A stretch of DNA of 64,000 nt, taken from Bifidobacterium cuniculi (GTDB taxonomy: Bacteria; Actinomycetota; Actinomycetes; Actinomycetales; Bifidobacteriaceae). Numbering within the stretch: the first letter of the stretch is position 1; the number at the start of each line of letters is the position of its first letter. A model generated the notes under the pieces. That model was not told the origin of the DNA, did no database searches, and saw only the letters and a list, made by a program, of their open reading frames with translations. Made by a program: the position numbers and the translations under genes. The DNA lies in contig NZ_JGYV01000001.1 in assembly GCF_000741575.1 (NCBI RefSeq), positions 186,001 to 250,000 on the forward strand, in the 5' to 3' direction. Of this stretch, positions 18,199-26,324 are shown one piece after another.

Positions 18199-19590
18199 GT
18201 GAAGATCAGCGTCAGGAATCTCGAGCCCACCAAGGCCAAGCTGACTGTTACCATCGACAAGGAAGAATTCGATCCGTACCTGGATGATGCCCGCAAGGAG
18301 ATCGCCGAGCAGATCACCGTTCCCGGCTTCCGCAAGGGCCATGTGCCCGGCAAGCTCGTCGATCAGCGCGTCGGCTTCCAGGCGGTGGCCGGCGAGGCCG
18401 TGAACAAGGCGCTGCCGGACTTCTACACCCAGGCCCTGCAGACCAAGGACATCCACCCGATGGCCCAGCCGGACGTCGAGGTCGTCGAGATGCCGGAGAG
18501 CGCCTCCGACGACACCAAGCTCAAGTTCACCGCGACCGTGGAGCGCCGTCCCGACTTCGAGCTGCCGGACATCGAGGGCATGACCATCGAGGTCGAGAAG
18601 GCCGAGGTCTCCGACGATGACATCGACCAGCGCCTCGAGGCACTGCGCCAGCGCTTCGGCACCCTGGTGAGCGTGGATCGCCCGGCCGCCAAGGGCGACT
18701 ACGTCAACATCGACCTGGACGCCCAGATCGACGGCGAGTCCGTCGACTCCCAGGAGGGCATCAGCTACGAGATCGGCGCGGGCAACATGCTCGACGGCCT
18801 CGACGAGGCCCTCGACGGCCTGTCCGCCGGTGAGGAGACCTCCTTCGAGTCCAAGCTCGAAGGAGGCGAGCACGAGGGCGAGAACGCCCTGGTCAAGGTC
18901 AAGGTCAACTCCGTGAAGGCCGAAGAGCTGCCGGAGCTCGACGACGAGTTCGCCCAGGAAGCCTCCGAGTTCGACACCCTCGACGAGCTCAAGGCCGAAA
19001 TCCGCAAGAACGCCGAGGCGGATACGCTCGGCATGCAGGCCACCAAGGCCCGCGACGCCTTCATCGCACGTCTCGAGGACGGCTTGGAACTGCCCGTCCC
19101 GAAGGGCGTCAAGGCCGACATGATCAAGCAGCAGCTGCAGTCCAAGGGCCTGACCGAGGACGATGCTACCGCCGAGCAGAAGAAGGAAGCCGAGGACGAG
19201 GTCGTCAAGCAGCTCCAGGACCAGATGGTCCTCGAGGCCCTCGCCGAGAAGATGGACGTGCAGGTCGCCCAGAGCGACGTGTTCAACTTCCTCGCCTCCA
19301 TCGCCCAGCAGTACGGCATGGACCCGAACCAGTTCATCTCCGCCATCATCCAGAACGGCCAGATCGGCTCCGCAGTCGAGGAAGTCGCCCGCTCCAAGGG
19401 CCTGTTGGCCGGCATGCGTGAGGTGACCTTCACCGTCGACGGCGAGCCGATCGACCTGAGCGAGTTCCTCGGCTCCGACGAGAACGACGCCGAGCAGGGC
19501 GCCGCCGAAGCCGCCGTGGAAGCCGACGAGTCCGTGGCTGCCGCTGCTGCCGCCGCCGCCGTGGCCGACACCCTCAGTGCCGACGAGTGA
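18199..19590 (+). CDS. tig: Trigger factor (ribosome-associated chaperone)
   Basis: A 463-residue trigger factor: N-terminal ribosome-binding domain with the signature GFRKGHVPGK, a PPIase domain (about 160-240, KGDYVNIDLDAQIDG), and a helical C-terminal chaperone domain ending in an Ala/Asp-rich tail. It binds the ribosome exit tunnel and folds nascent chains. The GTG start at 18199 has AGGAG 7 bases upstream. In many bacteria tig precedes clpP-clpX; here a ClC gene is placed between them. Confidence 0.96.
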   Translation: MKISVRNLEPTKAKLTVTIDKEEFDPYLDDARKEIAEQITVPGFRKGHVPGKLVDQRVGFQAVAGEAVNKALPDFYTQALQTKDIHPMAQPDVEVVEMPESASDDTKLKFTATVERRPDFELPDIEGMTIEVEKAEVSDDDIDQRLEALRQRFGTLVSVDRPAAKGDYVNIDLDAQIDGESVDSQEGISYEIGAGNMLDGLDEALDGLSAGEETSFESKLEGGEHEGENALVKVKVNSVKAEELPELDDEFAQEASEFDTLDELKAEIRKNAEADTLGMQATKARDAFIARLEDGLELPVPKGVKADMIKQQLQSKGLTEDDATAEQKKEAEDEVVKQLQDQMVLEALAEKMDVQVAQSDVFNFLASIAQQYGMDPNQFISAIIQNGQIGSAVEEVARSKGLLAGMREVTFTVDGEPIDLSEFLGSDENDAEQGAAEAAVEADESVAAAAAAAAVADTLSADE

Positions 19591-19620
19591 GCCTAGCCAC
19601 CTGTCAGTGACATCGTGCAA

Positions 19621-19661
19621 CGTGCAGCCCCCGACCCAATGGGCCGGGGGCTGCACGTTTT
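19621..19661 (+). terminator. Intrinsic terminator after tig
   Basis: Arms CGTGCAGCCCCCG and CGGGGGCTGCACG with a 10-11 base loop, followed by TTTT. This separates tig from the ClC gene. Confidence 0.88.
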
Positions 19662-19690
19662 CCCCATCCGCCAGCCAAGCGAGGTATTCG

Positions 19691-21034
19691 ATGAGTGTTC
19701 CGGTTGCCGGCCATTTCGACAATGACGAGGCACGGCCCGACGAGATCCGCGAGGACGATCTCGGCGCCGGCCGCAAGCCCTGGGGGTCGCGCGCGACGGC
19801 CATGTTCTGCTCCGTCGTCATCCTCGGCGTCCTCATCGGTGTCTGCGGCGGTCTGCTGACCCTGATGCTCTACGGCATCGAGCACGTCATGCTCGGCTTC
19901 GTGGAAAGCCCGGAACTGCCCGGTCCCTTCGAGACGCATCCTTGGAGACGCGTCGCCTCGCTGCTCGCCGGTGCGGTGGCCGCCGCCGTCGCCTGGTGGC
20001 TGCTGCGCACCCGCACCAGGGCAGTGCCCTCGGTGCGCAAGGCCGTGCAGGGCGCCCTCATGCCGGCGTGGCAGACCGTCGTGCATGTGCTCCTGCAGAT
20101 CATGATCGTCGGCTGCGGCCTGTCCGTGGGTAGGGAAGTCGCGCCGCGCGAACTCGGATCCATGCTGGCACAACGGGTCTGCGCGCTGACCGGCGTGCAC
20201 CGCAGGGACCTCAGGGCCGTGGTCGCCATGGCCGCGGGCGCGGGCTTGGCCGCCGTCTACAACGCACCGCTGGCCGGCGGCTTCTTCGCGGTGGAGATCC
20301 TGCTGGTGGACGTCACGGCCCCCACCGTCTGCCTGTCCTTCCTGTGCTCCGCAGTGGCGGCCTGGGTCGCCACCCTGATCAAGGGTACGCATGCCTTCTA
20401 CCTCATCGGGGAGGTCCACGGCCTGTTCACCCCCGACACCATGGGCTTTGCGCTCGTCGCCGGCCTGTGCGCAGGCGTCGTCGGTGCGCTGTTCCGCAAG
20501 GGATCCTCGTGGGCGGAATCACGCAAGGCCAGCGGGACGGCCATCCTGTGGCAGCTGCCGTTGGCGGGCCTGGTCACCGGCGTGGTCGCAATCTGGATTC
20601 CGCAGGTCATGGGCAACGGCCGGGCCACCGCGCAGATGGGTTTCTCGGGCGTGGCCGAATGGTCCTTCATCCCCTTGCTGGCGCTGTCCCTGGTCGCCAA
20701 GGCGGCGGTCACCCTCATGACCATCCGTGCGGGCGCCTCCGGCGGCGTCCTGACGCCCGGCATCGCCATCGGCAGTTCCCTGGGCTGCATCCTTGGCATC
20801 GTCTGGGTGCATTGGTGCGGGAGCGCGCCCATGGGACTCTATGCGCTGATCGGTGCCTGCGCCCTGCTGTCCGCTTCGCAGAACGCGCCGCTCATGGCCA
20901 TGACGCTCGTCATGGAACTGACCGAGGCCCCTAGCAACCTGTACGTGCCCGTCGCCCTGGCATGCGCGGTGTCCGTGCTGACCGGCCGCTGGGTGACGGG
21001 ACGGCTGGAACGCCGCCGGGCGGCCTCGGAATAA
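19691..21034 (+). CDS. ClC-family chloride channel/transporter
   Basis: A 447-residue integral membrane protein with 10 or more hydrophobic helices. Family landmarks are GREVAPREL (about 147-155, with Glu149 at the gating position of the GREGP motif), [16 protein letters not shown] and [14 protein letters not shown]. The GREGP motif carries one extra residue and the usual GSGIP is replaced by RAVPSV, so ion preference may differ from E. coli ClcA. There is no C-terminal CBS pair. Start ATG 19691 with GAGG upstream. Family members move chloride or fluoride, in exchange for protons or as a channel. Confidence 0.88.
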   Translation: MSVPVAGHFDNDEARPDEIREDDLGAGRKPWGSRATAMFCSVVILGVLIGVCGGLLTLMLYGIEHVMLGFVESPELPGPFETHPWRRVASLLAGAVAAAVAWWLLRTRTRAVPSVRKAVQGALMPAWQTVVHVLLQIMIVGCGLSVGREVAPRELGSMLAQRVCALTGVHRRDLRAVVAMAAGAGLAAVYNAPLAGGFFAVEILLVDVTAPTVCLSFLCSAVAAWVATLIKGTHAFYLIGEVHGLFTPDTMGFALVAGLCAGVVGALFRKGSSWAESRKASGTAILWQLPLAGLVTGVVAIWIPQVMGNGRATAQMGFSGVAEWSFIPLLALSLVAKAAVTLMTIRAGASGGVLTPGIAIGSSLGCILGIVWVHWCGSAPMGLYALIGACALLSASQNAPLMAMTLVMELTEAPSNLYVPVALACAVSVLTGRWVTGRLERRRAASE

Positions 21035-21095
21035 AACGGGTGCCGCGTCGTTTGGAACAGTTAGTGTATACGTAACGACACGCAAAGGAGACACG

Positions 21096-21704
21096 GTGAG
21101 TACTTTACTGACACCGACCATGGCCGGCGAGGACATGCCGGCAGGTCCGTCCGACCCGATCTTCAACCGCCTGCTCAAGGACCGCATCATCTGGATGGGC
21201 GAGGAGGTCAAGGACGACATGGCGAACCGCATCTGCGCACAGATGCTCATGCTCGCCGCCGAGGACCCCAAGAGCGACATCTGGCTGTACATCAACTCCC
21301 CGGGCGGCTCCATCACCGCCGGCATGGCCATCTATGACACCATGCAGCTGATCGAACCCGACGTGGCGACCGTCGGCATCGGCATGTGCGCCTCGATGGG
21401 CCAGTTCCTGCTCAGCTCGGGCACCAAGGGCAAGCGGTTCCTCACGTCCCACGCCCGCGTGCTCATGCACCAGCCTTCCGGCGGCATCGGCGGCACCACC
21501 ACCGACGTGCGCATCAGCGCCGAGCTCATCATGAACATGAAGAAGACGCTCGCCGAACTGACCGCGGAGCAGACCGGACACACGGTCGAGGAGATCTACC
21601 GCGACAACGAATACGACCACTGGTTCACCGCGCAGGAAGCGCTTGACTACGGCTTCGTGGACAAGCTCGTCTCCACGCACGACACCATGACCTCGAAGGA
21701 GTGA
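21096..21704 (+). CDS. clpP1: ATP-dependent Clp protease proteolytic subunit ClpP1
   Basis: A 202-residue serine protease subunit. The catalytic Ser100 is in GMCASMGQF and His125 in LMHQPSGG; the INSPGG stretch is conserved. With ClpP2 it forms the two-ring chamber served by ClpX or ClpC. The GTG start at 21096 has AAAGGAG 5 bases upstream. It is co-transcribed with clpP2, whose start lies 8 bp after its stop. Confidence 0.95.
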   Translation: MSTLLTPTMAGEDMPAGPSDPIFNRLLKDRIIWMGEEVKDDMANRICAQMLMLAAEDPKSDIWLYINSPGGSITAGMAIYDTMQLIEPDVATVGIGMCASMGQFLLSSGTKGKRFLTSHARVLMHQPSGGIGGTTTDVRISAELIMNMKKTLAELTAEQTGHTVEEIYRDNEYDHWFTAQEALDYGFVDKLVSTHDTMTSKE

Positions 21705-21712
21705 AGCGACCC

Positions 21713-22405
21713 ATGGCATCCGAAGAAGCGAAGTTCGTAGCGCGCGCCGAGCGCCTTGCCGGCCCCGGATTCCGTGCGGCGGCCGACCGCATGCCGCAGG
21801 ACCGCTACATCGTGCCGGAATTCGAGGAGAAGACCCCGTACGGCTACAAGCGCCAGAACCCTTACACGCGTCTGTTCGACGACCGCATCATCTTCATGGG
21901 CGTGCAGGTCGACGACACGACCGCCGACGACATCATGGCGCAGCTGCTCGTGCTCGAGAGCCTCGACCCGAACCGCGACGTGATGATGTACATCAACTCG
22001 CCCGGCGGCTCGATGACCGCCATGACGGCGATCTACGACACCATGAACTACATCCAGCCCGACGTGCAGACCGTGTGCCTGGGCCAGGCGGCCTCCGCCG
22101 CAGCCATCCTGCTGGCCGCCGGCACCAAGGGCAAGCGCCTGATCCTGCCCAACGCCCGCGTGCTCATCCACCAGCCTGCCATCGACCAGGGCTTCGGCAA
22201 GGCGACGGAGATCGAGATCCAGGCCAAGGAGATGCTGCGCATGCGCAGCTGGCTGGAGGACACCCTGGCCGAGAAGACCGGCCAGCCGCTCGAACGTGTC
22301 CGCAAGGACATCGAGGTCGACACCTTCCTCACCGCCCAGGAGGCGAAGGAGTACGGCATCATCGACGAGGTGCTGCAGCCGCGCAAGAAGGGAATTGCGC
22401 AGTAG
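21713..22405 (+). CDS. clpP2: ATP-dependent Clp protease proteolytic subunit ClpP2
   Basis: A 230-residue ClpP paralogue with Ser128 in GQAASAAA and His153 in LIHQPA. It has a longer N-terminus (about 35 residues before the ClpP fold) than ClpP1, as in other Actinobacteria where the two subunits form a mixed tetradecamer. ATG 21713 is chosen; the GTG at 21701 overlaps the ribosome-binding site AAGGAG, whose spacing to 21713 is rather long (11 bases). Confidence 0.94.
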   Translation: MASEEAKFVARAERLAGPGFRAAADRMPQDRYIVPEFEEKTPYGYKRQNPYTRLFDDRIIFMGVQVDDTTADDIMAQLLVLESLDPNRDVMMYINSPGGSMTAMTAIYDTMNYIQPDVQTVCLGQAASAAAILLAAGTKGKRLILPNARVLIHQPAIDQGFGKATEIEIQAKEMLRMRSWLEDTLAEKTGQPLERVRKDIEVDTFLTAQEAKEYGIIDEVLQPRKKGIAQ

Positions 22406-22420
22406 CGCATTCGACCGTCG

Positions 22421-22480
22421 GCAAGGGCCGGTCCGCCGCATGTCCCTATACTGGGGAGACGTGCGCGGACCGGCCCTTGC
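22421..22480. promoter_or_regulatory. 16-bp inverted repeat with a -10-like box in its loop, between clpP2 and clpX
   Basis: Perfect 16-bp arms GCAAGGGCCGGTCCGC (22421-22436) and GCGGACCGGCCCTTGC (22465-22480) enclose 28 bases that contain TATACT at 22447-22452. There is no T run after either arm. It could be an operator around a clpX promoter, an mRNA stem or an attenuator. Confidence 0.55.
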
Positions 22481-22523
22481 GCCGTTTCCGCGGTCAGGGA
22501 CCCCACGAGGAAAGGTGCCGGAC

Positions 22524-23837
22524 ATGGGCCGAGTGGTCAGCTACAACGACGGCGTGCAGCGCTGCGCCTTCTGCGGCAAGGGCGAGGACGAGGTCGACCG
22601 CCTCATCGCCGGCGTCGGCGTCGCCATCTGCGACGAATGCGTCGCCGTATGCGTGGACATCATCGCCGACGAACAGGCCAAGGACGACCGGACCGGCGTG
22701 CGCAAGCTGCCCACGCCCGCCCAGGTCAACGCCATCCTCGACGCCTACGTCGTGGGCCAGCAGGCCGCCAAGCGCACCTTGAGCGTGGCGGTCCACAACC
22801 ACTTCAAGCGCATCTCCATGGACCGTCCTCGACACGCGCCGCTGAGCGAGGAGGCGAACCGCATCGTCGACCCACTGGGCCAGGTGCAGGTCGCCAAGTC
22901 GAACATCCTGCTCATGGGACCGACGGGCGTGGGCAAGACCTACCTGGCCCAGACCCTGGCACAGGCCATGCAGGTGCCCTTCGCCATCGTGGACGCCACG
23001 TCGCTGACCGAGGCCGGCTATGTGGGCGACGACGTGGAAAGCATGCTGCAGCGCCTGCTGCAGGAAGCAGACGGCGACGTGAAACGCGCACAGCACGGCA
23101 TCATCTACATCGACGAGGTCGACAAGATCGCCCGCAAGGGCGGCTCCAACGCCTCCATGAGCCGTGACGTGTCCGGCGAGGGCGTCCAGCAGGCCCTGCT
23201 CAAGGTCATGGAGGGCAGCGTGGTCGACGTGCCCGTCGACGGCCAGCGCAAGGCACAGGAGCAGCAGACGGTGCGCCTGGACACCCGGGACATCCTGTTC
23301 ATCTGCGGAGGCGCCTTCGTGGGGCTCGACGAGATCGTGGCCAAGCGGCTCGGCTCCCACGCCAGCGGCTTCGGCGCGGACATGCGCATCCGGCAGGTCG
23401 ACCCCCATGAGCTGCTGCGGCAGGTGACGGCGGACGACCTCGCCGACTTCGGGCTGCTGCCCGAATTCATCGGCAGGCTGCCGGTGGTGGCCGTGCTGGA
23501 CGACCTGACGGAGGACGACCTGGTGGAGATGCTCACACAGCCCGCCAACGCCCTGGCCAAGCAGTACCGCAAGCTGTTCGCCCTGGAGGGCGTGGAACTC
23601 GAGTTCACCGACGAGGCGCTGCGGCGCATCGCCCACATCGCACAGGGGCAGGGGACCGGAGCCCGCGGATTGCGTTCCATCATCGAACGCACCCTCGAGG
23701 GCACCATGTTCGCGCTGCCCGACATGGAGGGCGTGACACGGGTGGTCGTGGATGCCGATGCGGTGGACGGAACCGGTTCGCCGCAACTGGTCGAGGAGCG
23801 CCGGACCGTCCTGCGGCTCAAGCGCGACACGCCGTGA
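22524..23837 (+). CDS. clpX: ATP-dependent Clp protease ATP-binding subunit ClpX
   Basis: A 437-residue AAA+ unfoldase. The N-terminal zinc domain has cysteines 14, 17, 36 and 39 (CAFC and CDEC), Walker A is GPTGVGKT (132-139), Walker B is IIYIDEVDKI, and the C-terminal domain contains ARGLRSIIE. It delivers tagged proteins to ClpP1P2. ATG 22524 has a GAGGAAAGG site about 7 bases upstream; an in-frame extension to the left overlaps clpP2 and lacks homology to ClpX. Confidence 0.96.
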   Translation: MGRVVSYNDGVQRCAFCGKGEDEVDRLIAGVGVAICDECVAVCVDIIADEQAKDDRTGVRKLPTPAQVNAILDAYVVGQQAAKRTLSVAVHNHFKRISMDRPRHAPLSEEANRIVDPLGQVQVAKSNILLMGPTGVGKTYLAQTLAQAMQVPFAIVDATSLTEAGYVGDDVESMLQRLLQEADGDVKRAQHGIIYIDEVDKIARKGGSNASMSRDVSGEGVQQALLKVMEGSVVDVPVDGQRKAQEQQTVRLDTRDILFICGGAFVGLDEIVAKRLGSHASGFGADMRIRQVDPHELLRQVTADDLADFGLLPEFIGRLPVVAVLDDLTEDDLVEMLTQPANALAKQYRKLFALEGVELEFTDEALRRIAHIAQGQGTGARGLRSIIERTLEGTMFALPDMEGVTRVVVDADAVDGTGSPQLVEERRTVLRLKRDTP

Positions 23838-23838
23838 T

Positions 23839-23867
23839 TTGGATATTCTGTGAAAGCGTTGTATCTT
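23839..23867 (+). promoter_or_regulatory. Likely promoter of tRNA-Arg
   Basis: TTGGAT (-35, 23839-23844) and TATCTT (-10, 23862-23867) are separated by 17 bases and lie just after clpX, 27 bases before the first tRNA-Arg. A small hairpin GTTGCCT/AGGCAAC (23874-23892) fills the leader. Confidence 0.5.
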
Positions 23868-23894
23868 ATTCGAGTTGCCTGACGCAGGCAACAT

Positions 23895-23968
23895 GCGCGA
23901 GTAGCCCAGCGGATTAGAGCAGCTGACTACGGATCAGCAGGTCGCAGGTTCGAATCCTGTCTCGCGCA
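23895..23968 (+). tRNA. tRNA-Arg(ACG), copy 1
   Basis: A 74-nt cloverleaf: acceptor arms GCGCGAG and CTCGCGC, anticodon loop CTACGGA with anticodon ACG, T-loop GGTTCGAATCC and discriminator A. CCA is not encoded. It reads CGN arginine codons after A-to-I editing. An identical copy starts 133 bases downstream. Confidence 0.97.
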
Positions 23969-24027
23969 CTCAGCCACTTGCAGTGGAGGCGCTTTCGAGT
24001 GTCGGTCACTTTTGATGCGGTGGCGCT

Positions 24028-24101
24028 GCGCGAGTAGCCCAGCGGATTAGAGCAGCTGACTACGGATCAGCAGGTCGCAGGTTCGAATCCTGTCTCGCGC
24101 A
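24028..24101 (+). tRNA. tRNA-Arg(ACG), copy 2
   Basis: Identical over all 74 bases to copy 1; the spacer of 59 bases between the copies is unique sequence. It is followed by a terminator and then by the convergent tyrosine recombinase gene. This is either a recent tandem duplication or a scar of integration at tRNA-Arg. Confidence 0.97.
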
Positions 24102-24106
24102 CATAT

Positions 24107-24139
24107 GGCCCTTGGTCGCGTATGCGGTCAAGGGCCTTT
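24107..24139 (+). terminator. Terminator after tRNA-Arg copy 2
   Basis: Arms GGCCCTTG and CAAGGGCC with a 14-base loop and a short TTT tail end the tRNA transcript just before the stop codon of the convergent recombinase gene. Confidence 0.75.
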
Positions 24140-24153
24140 CCAATATCCGCCGA

Positions 24154-25077
24154 TCAGATCAAGGTGGAGAGGGCGCGCATGACGATGTCGACGTCCTTGT
24201 TCTCCAGTTCGCGAATGACGTGCAGATAGGTCTCCTGCGTCGTGGTCATGCTGGCATGGCCGAGACGCCGCGACACGCTGGCAATGGAGACGCCGGCGAA
24301 GAGCAGGAGCGAGGCGTGGGTGTGACGGAGCCCATGGATGGAAATAACTGGGACGTCGGCGTGCCGGCAGTGCCTGGCTAGCACAGTGTTGGCGGTGGAG
24401 TTGTAGACGTTGCCGTGAACGAAGATCGGCTGGTCCAACGGCAGGTTCCTCAGCAATCCCGAAAGCTGCATGATCAGCTGCCAATCCAGCTGCACCTTCC
24501 GTACGGAGGAGGCGTTCTTGGTCGGGACGAAGCCGCCTCCGTTCTTGTAGTCCCACGTCTTGTTCACGGAAAGCGTTTGGTGGGTGAAGTCGAAATCGTC
24601 TGGCGTCAGTCCCAATGCCTCCGAAAAGCGCAGTCCCGTCTTGGCAATCAGGAGTATGAGCCAATCCCAGCTCGGTTCCGGACCGAGGTCGAGGTCGGCG
24701 AGCATGGCATGCAGCTCGAACTGGTTGAGGTATTTCATCTTCTTGACGCGCGGTGCGCGGCCCTTGATGATGACCTTACGGGTTGGGTCGCGCGCAAGCA
24801 GCCCTTCATCCACGGCATCCAGGATGGCACCTTTGAGCTGGTGATGGAAATCCATCGTGGTCTGGCGCTCATGGTGCTCGGCATACCCATTGATGAGACG
24901 TTGGTATGCGGTGCGGTCCAGATCACGCAGCAGCAGGTCGGGGACGAGCCGTTCCAGCCAGCTTTGCGTCAGACGGTATTTGCCCATGGTCACGTCGCGT
25001 ATGGCGCCCTCCTTGTAGGTCTTCACCCATTGTTCGTAGTAGGAGCAGAAGGAAAGGGCAGGGGAGATGGTGTCCAT
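24154..25077 (-). CDS. Tyrosine recombinase of the hsdS locus
   Basis: A 307-residue tyrosine site-specific recombinase. A SAM-like core-binding domain covers about 10-95; the catalytic domain has Arg150 (KTGLRFSEA), Lys187, His248-x-x-Arg251 (IHGLRHTHASL), His274 (LGHASM) and the nucleophile Tyr284 (TQETYLHV). All catalytic residues are present. The ATG at 25077 has AAAGGA about 9 bases upstream. Its position at the end of an inverted hsdS repeat suggests it performs DNA inversion there, as recombinases do at phase-variable hsdS loci in other bacteria; it could also be the integrase of an island entered at tRNA-Arg. Its 5' end overlaps the aberrant hsdS tail by 155 bp. Confidence 0.88.
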   Translation of the reverse strand: MDTISPALSFCSYYEQWVKTYKEGAIRDVTMGKYRLTQSWLERLVPDLLLRDLDRTAYQRLINGYAEHHERQTTMDFHHQLKGAILDAVDEGLLARDPTRKVIIKGRAPRVKKMKYLNQFELHAMLADLDLGPEPSWDWLILLIAKTGLRFSEALGLTPDDFDFTHQTLSVNKTWDYKNGGGFVPTKNASSVRKVQLDWQLIMQLSGLLRNLPLDQPIFVHGNVYNSTANTVLARHCRHADVPVISIHGLRHTHASLLLFAGVSIASVSRRLGHASMTTTQETYLHVIRELENKDVDIVMRALSTLI

Positions 25078-26323
25078 CGTTCGGGATCCTTTCATCAGGG
25101 GAGTGAACAAGCGCAGTATTGTACCTATTCGACTTACGCTGATGAAGGGTGATGAGGGAATCAAGCTTATTTAGAAATACTCCAATTCTATGTTGCTCAT
25201 TCAAAGAAGGGATTTTCAATGCGTAGCACGCATATTCCTGCGAATTCACGCCAGGCTGTCCAGATCGCTGTGAAGTGATTTCAACATATTTTTTGTATTG
25301 CTGGTTAAGCGTACTTTGAAATACAAACGTTGAATCAACGCTAGGATGCAAACGCGCTCGAATTAAGAAACCTGCAAAATACATTTCTCCGTCAGAGGGA
25401 CGATATAAGTATGTTTTGCCCACACTGGCCCCAGTGCGCGCAAAAAGCAAATCGCCGTTCTGAAGGCGGTAGTGAGATAACGTATTAAAGTCGGTATCAG
25501 GAGTCGTAGCGTTCTCTGCTATGAATTGATGCGTATCATCATCAATATCTGTAATACGAAGATAGGCGTGCTTTCCGTCAAAATCTCGAGACGCAGCGTT
25601 GACTCCGTATTCCAAAGACAAAGCTAAATCGCCGAGCTTACGCTGTTCCCAAGGGTCAGTGAAACCAGCAAACCGAAGCTCCGGGAATAATTCGCCCTCT
25701 TTAGGGAACATTTTTTCCAAGAGCGACAATTTCAGCTCCTTCAGTTTGTCATACTTACGCTGATGAAGGGTGATGAGGGAATCAAGTCGGTTAAATAAAA
25801 ATGTCACTTGCTGCTGTTCGGCAATCTCAGGGAAAATAACATTCCCTTCCAAGGCATTTGGAGCGGAGACCTTCATGTCATTCTTCGCTCCCTTGTTTAC
25901 CAAGGGATGCAAATAATGATTGACGCGCCAATTGTCCTCAAAGTATATCTGGATGAATGGCGGAATCACATTACTATTGGGATGATAGATTGCGTAAAGC
26001 GTTGAGACAATCCCCGTACGGCCTCGGTTGGCCTTGATGATTCCGTATGGATTCGAGTTGAGTGGAGACTTCGTATAAACGACATCTCCTGTATAAACAA
26101 TGCCATAAGAACATACTGATTTTCCAGCAAAAGAGCGTCCTTGAAACTCGATCTGGTTCACAATGCCATATTCACCGGATACCGAAAGTACGTCAGAGAC
26201 CCCTAATCGCCCATCAAGATTCTTCTCCGATGAGACAGATAAGTAACTGGACAGCTTACACTGTTCCCAAGGGTCAGTGAAACCAGCAAACCGAAGCTCC
26301 GGTACATTCATTGATGGAGTCAT
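24923..26323 (-). CDS. hsdS: Type I restriction-modification specificity subunit HsdS, with aberrant C-terminal tail
   Basis: A 466-residue specificity subunit with two target recognition domains, each beginning ELRFAGFTDPWEQ(C/R)KL and each closing with a helix ending LDSLITLHQRK. TRD1 covers about 10-190 and TRD2 about 215-385. After residue 397, where the inverted repeat stops, the frame runs for 69 more residues (Arg, His and Pro rich) across the start of the recombinase gene; this tail is not HsdS-like. The native end is found in the plus-strand fragment at 29499-29564. ATG 26323 has GGGAGG 8 bases upstream and follows the hsdM stop by one base. The gene is AT-rich compared with its neighbours, as is usual for TRDs. 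Confidence 0.85.
   Translation of the reverse strand: MTPSMNVPELRFAGFTDPWEQCKLSSYLSVSSEKNLDGRLGVSDVLSVSGEYGIVNQIEFQGRSFAGKSVCSYGIVYTGDVVYTKSPLNSNPYGIIKANRGRTGIVSTLYAIYHPNSNVIPPFIQIYFEDNWRVNHYLHPLVNKGAKNDMKVSAPNALEGNVIFPEIAEQQQVTFLFNRLDSLITLHQRKYDKLKELKLSLLEKMFPKEGELFPELRFAGFTDPWEQRKLGDLALSLEYGVNAASRDFDGKHAYLRITDIDDDTHQFIAENATTPDTDFNTLSHYRLQNGDLLFARTGASVGKTYLYRPSDGEMYFAGFLIRARLHPSVDSTFVFQSTLNQQYKKYVEITSQRSGQPGVNSQEYACYALKIPSLNEQHRIGVFLNKLDSLITLHQRKSNRYNTALVHSPDERIPNDGHHLPCPFLLLLLRTMGEDLQGGRHTRRDHGQIPSDAKLAGTARPRPAAA
25133..25653. repeat. Long inverted repeat, copy A (TRD2 of hsdS)
   Basis: 521 bp that is the reverse complement of copy B at 28977-29498 apart from one missing T. Checked block by block by eye. 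It covers TRD2 from WEQRKL to LITLHQRK. Homologous or site-specific exchange between A and B would invert the 3.3 kb between them, which holds the TRD1 half of hsdS and all of hsdM. Confidence 0.95.
25643..25684. repeat. 42-bp direct repeat in hsdS (start of TRD2)
   Basis: The stretch encoding PELRFAGFTDPWEQ is the same, base for base, here and at 26261-26302. It marks the start of each target recognition domain and is a likely exchange point for shuffling domains. Confidence 0.85.
25754..25786. repeat. 33-bp repeat in hsdS (end of TRD1 helix), possible recombination site
   Basis: The stretch encoding LDSLITLHQRK is identical at 25133-25165, here, and in inverted orientation at 29466-29498. 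Three copies of a 33-bp element, one next to the recombinase gene, fit core sites for a tyrosine recombinase. Confidence 0.7.
26261..26302. repeat. 42-bp direct repeat in hsdS (start of TRD1)
   Basis: Partner of 25643-25684. Recombination between the two direct copies would delete TRD1 in frame. Confidence 0.85.
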
Positions 26324-26324
26324 T

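Noticed and set aside
18163-19836. Long antisense frame over tig
   Set aside because: Same reasons; the trigger factor and terminator on the plus strand explain the region.
23969-24027. Attachment site between the two tRNA-Arg genes
   Set aside because: Both tRNA copies are complete and no third partial copy was found at the far end of the block, so no att pair could be defined.
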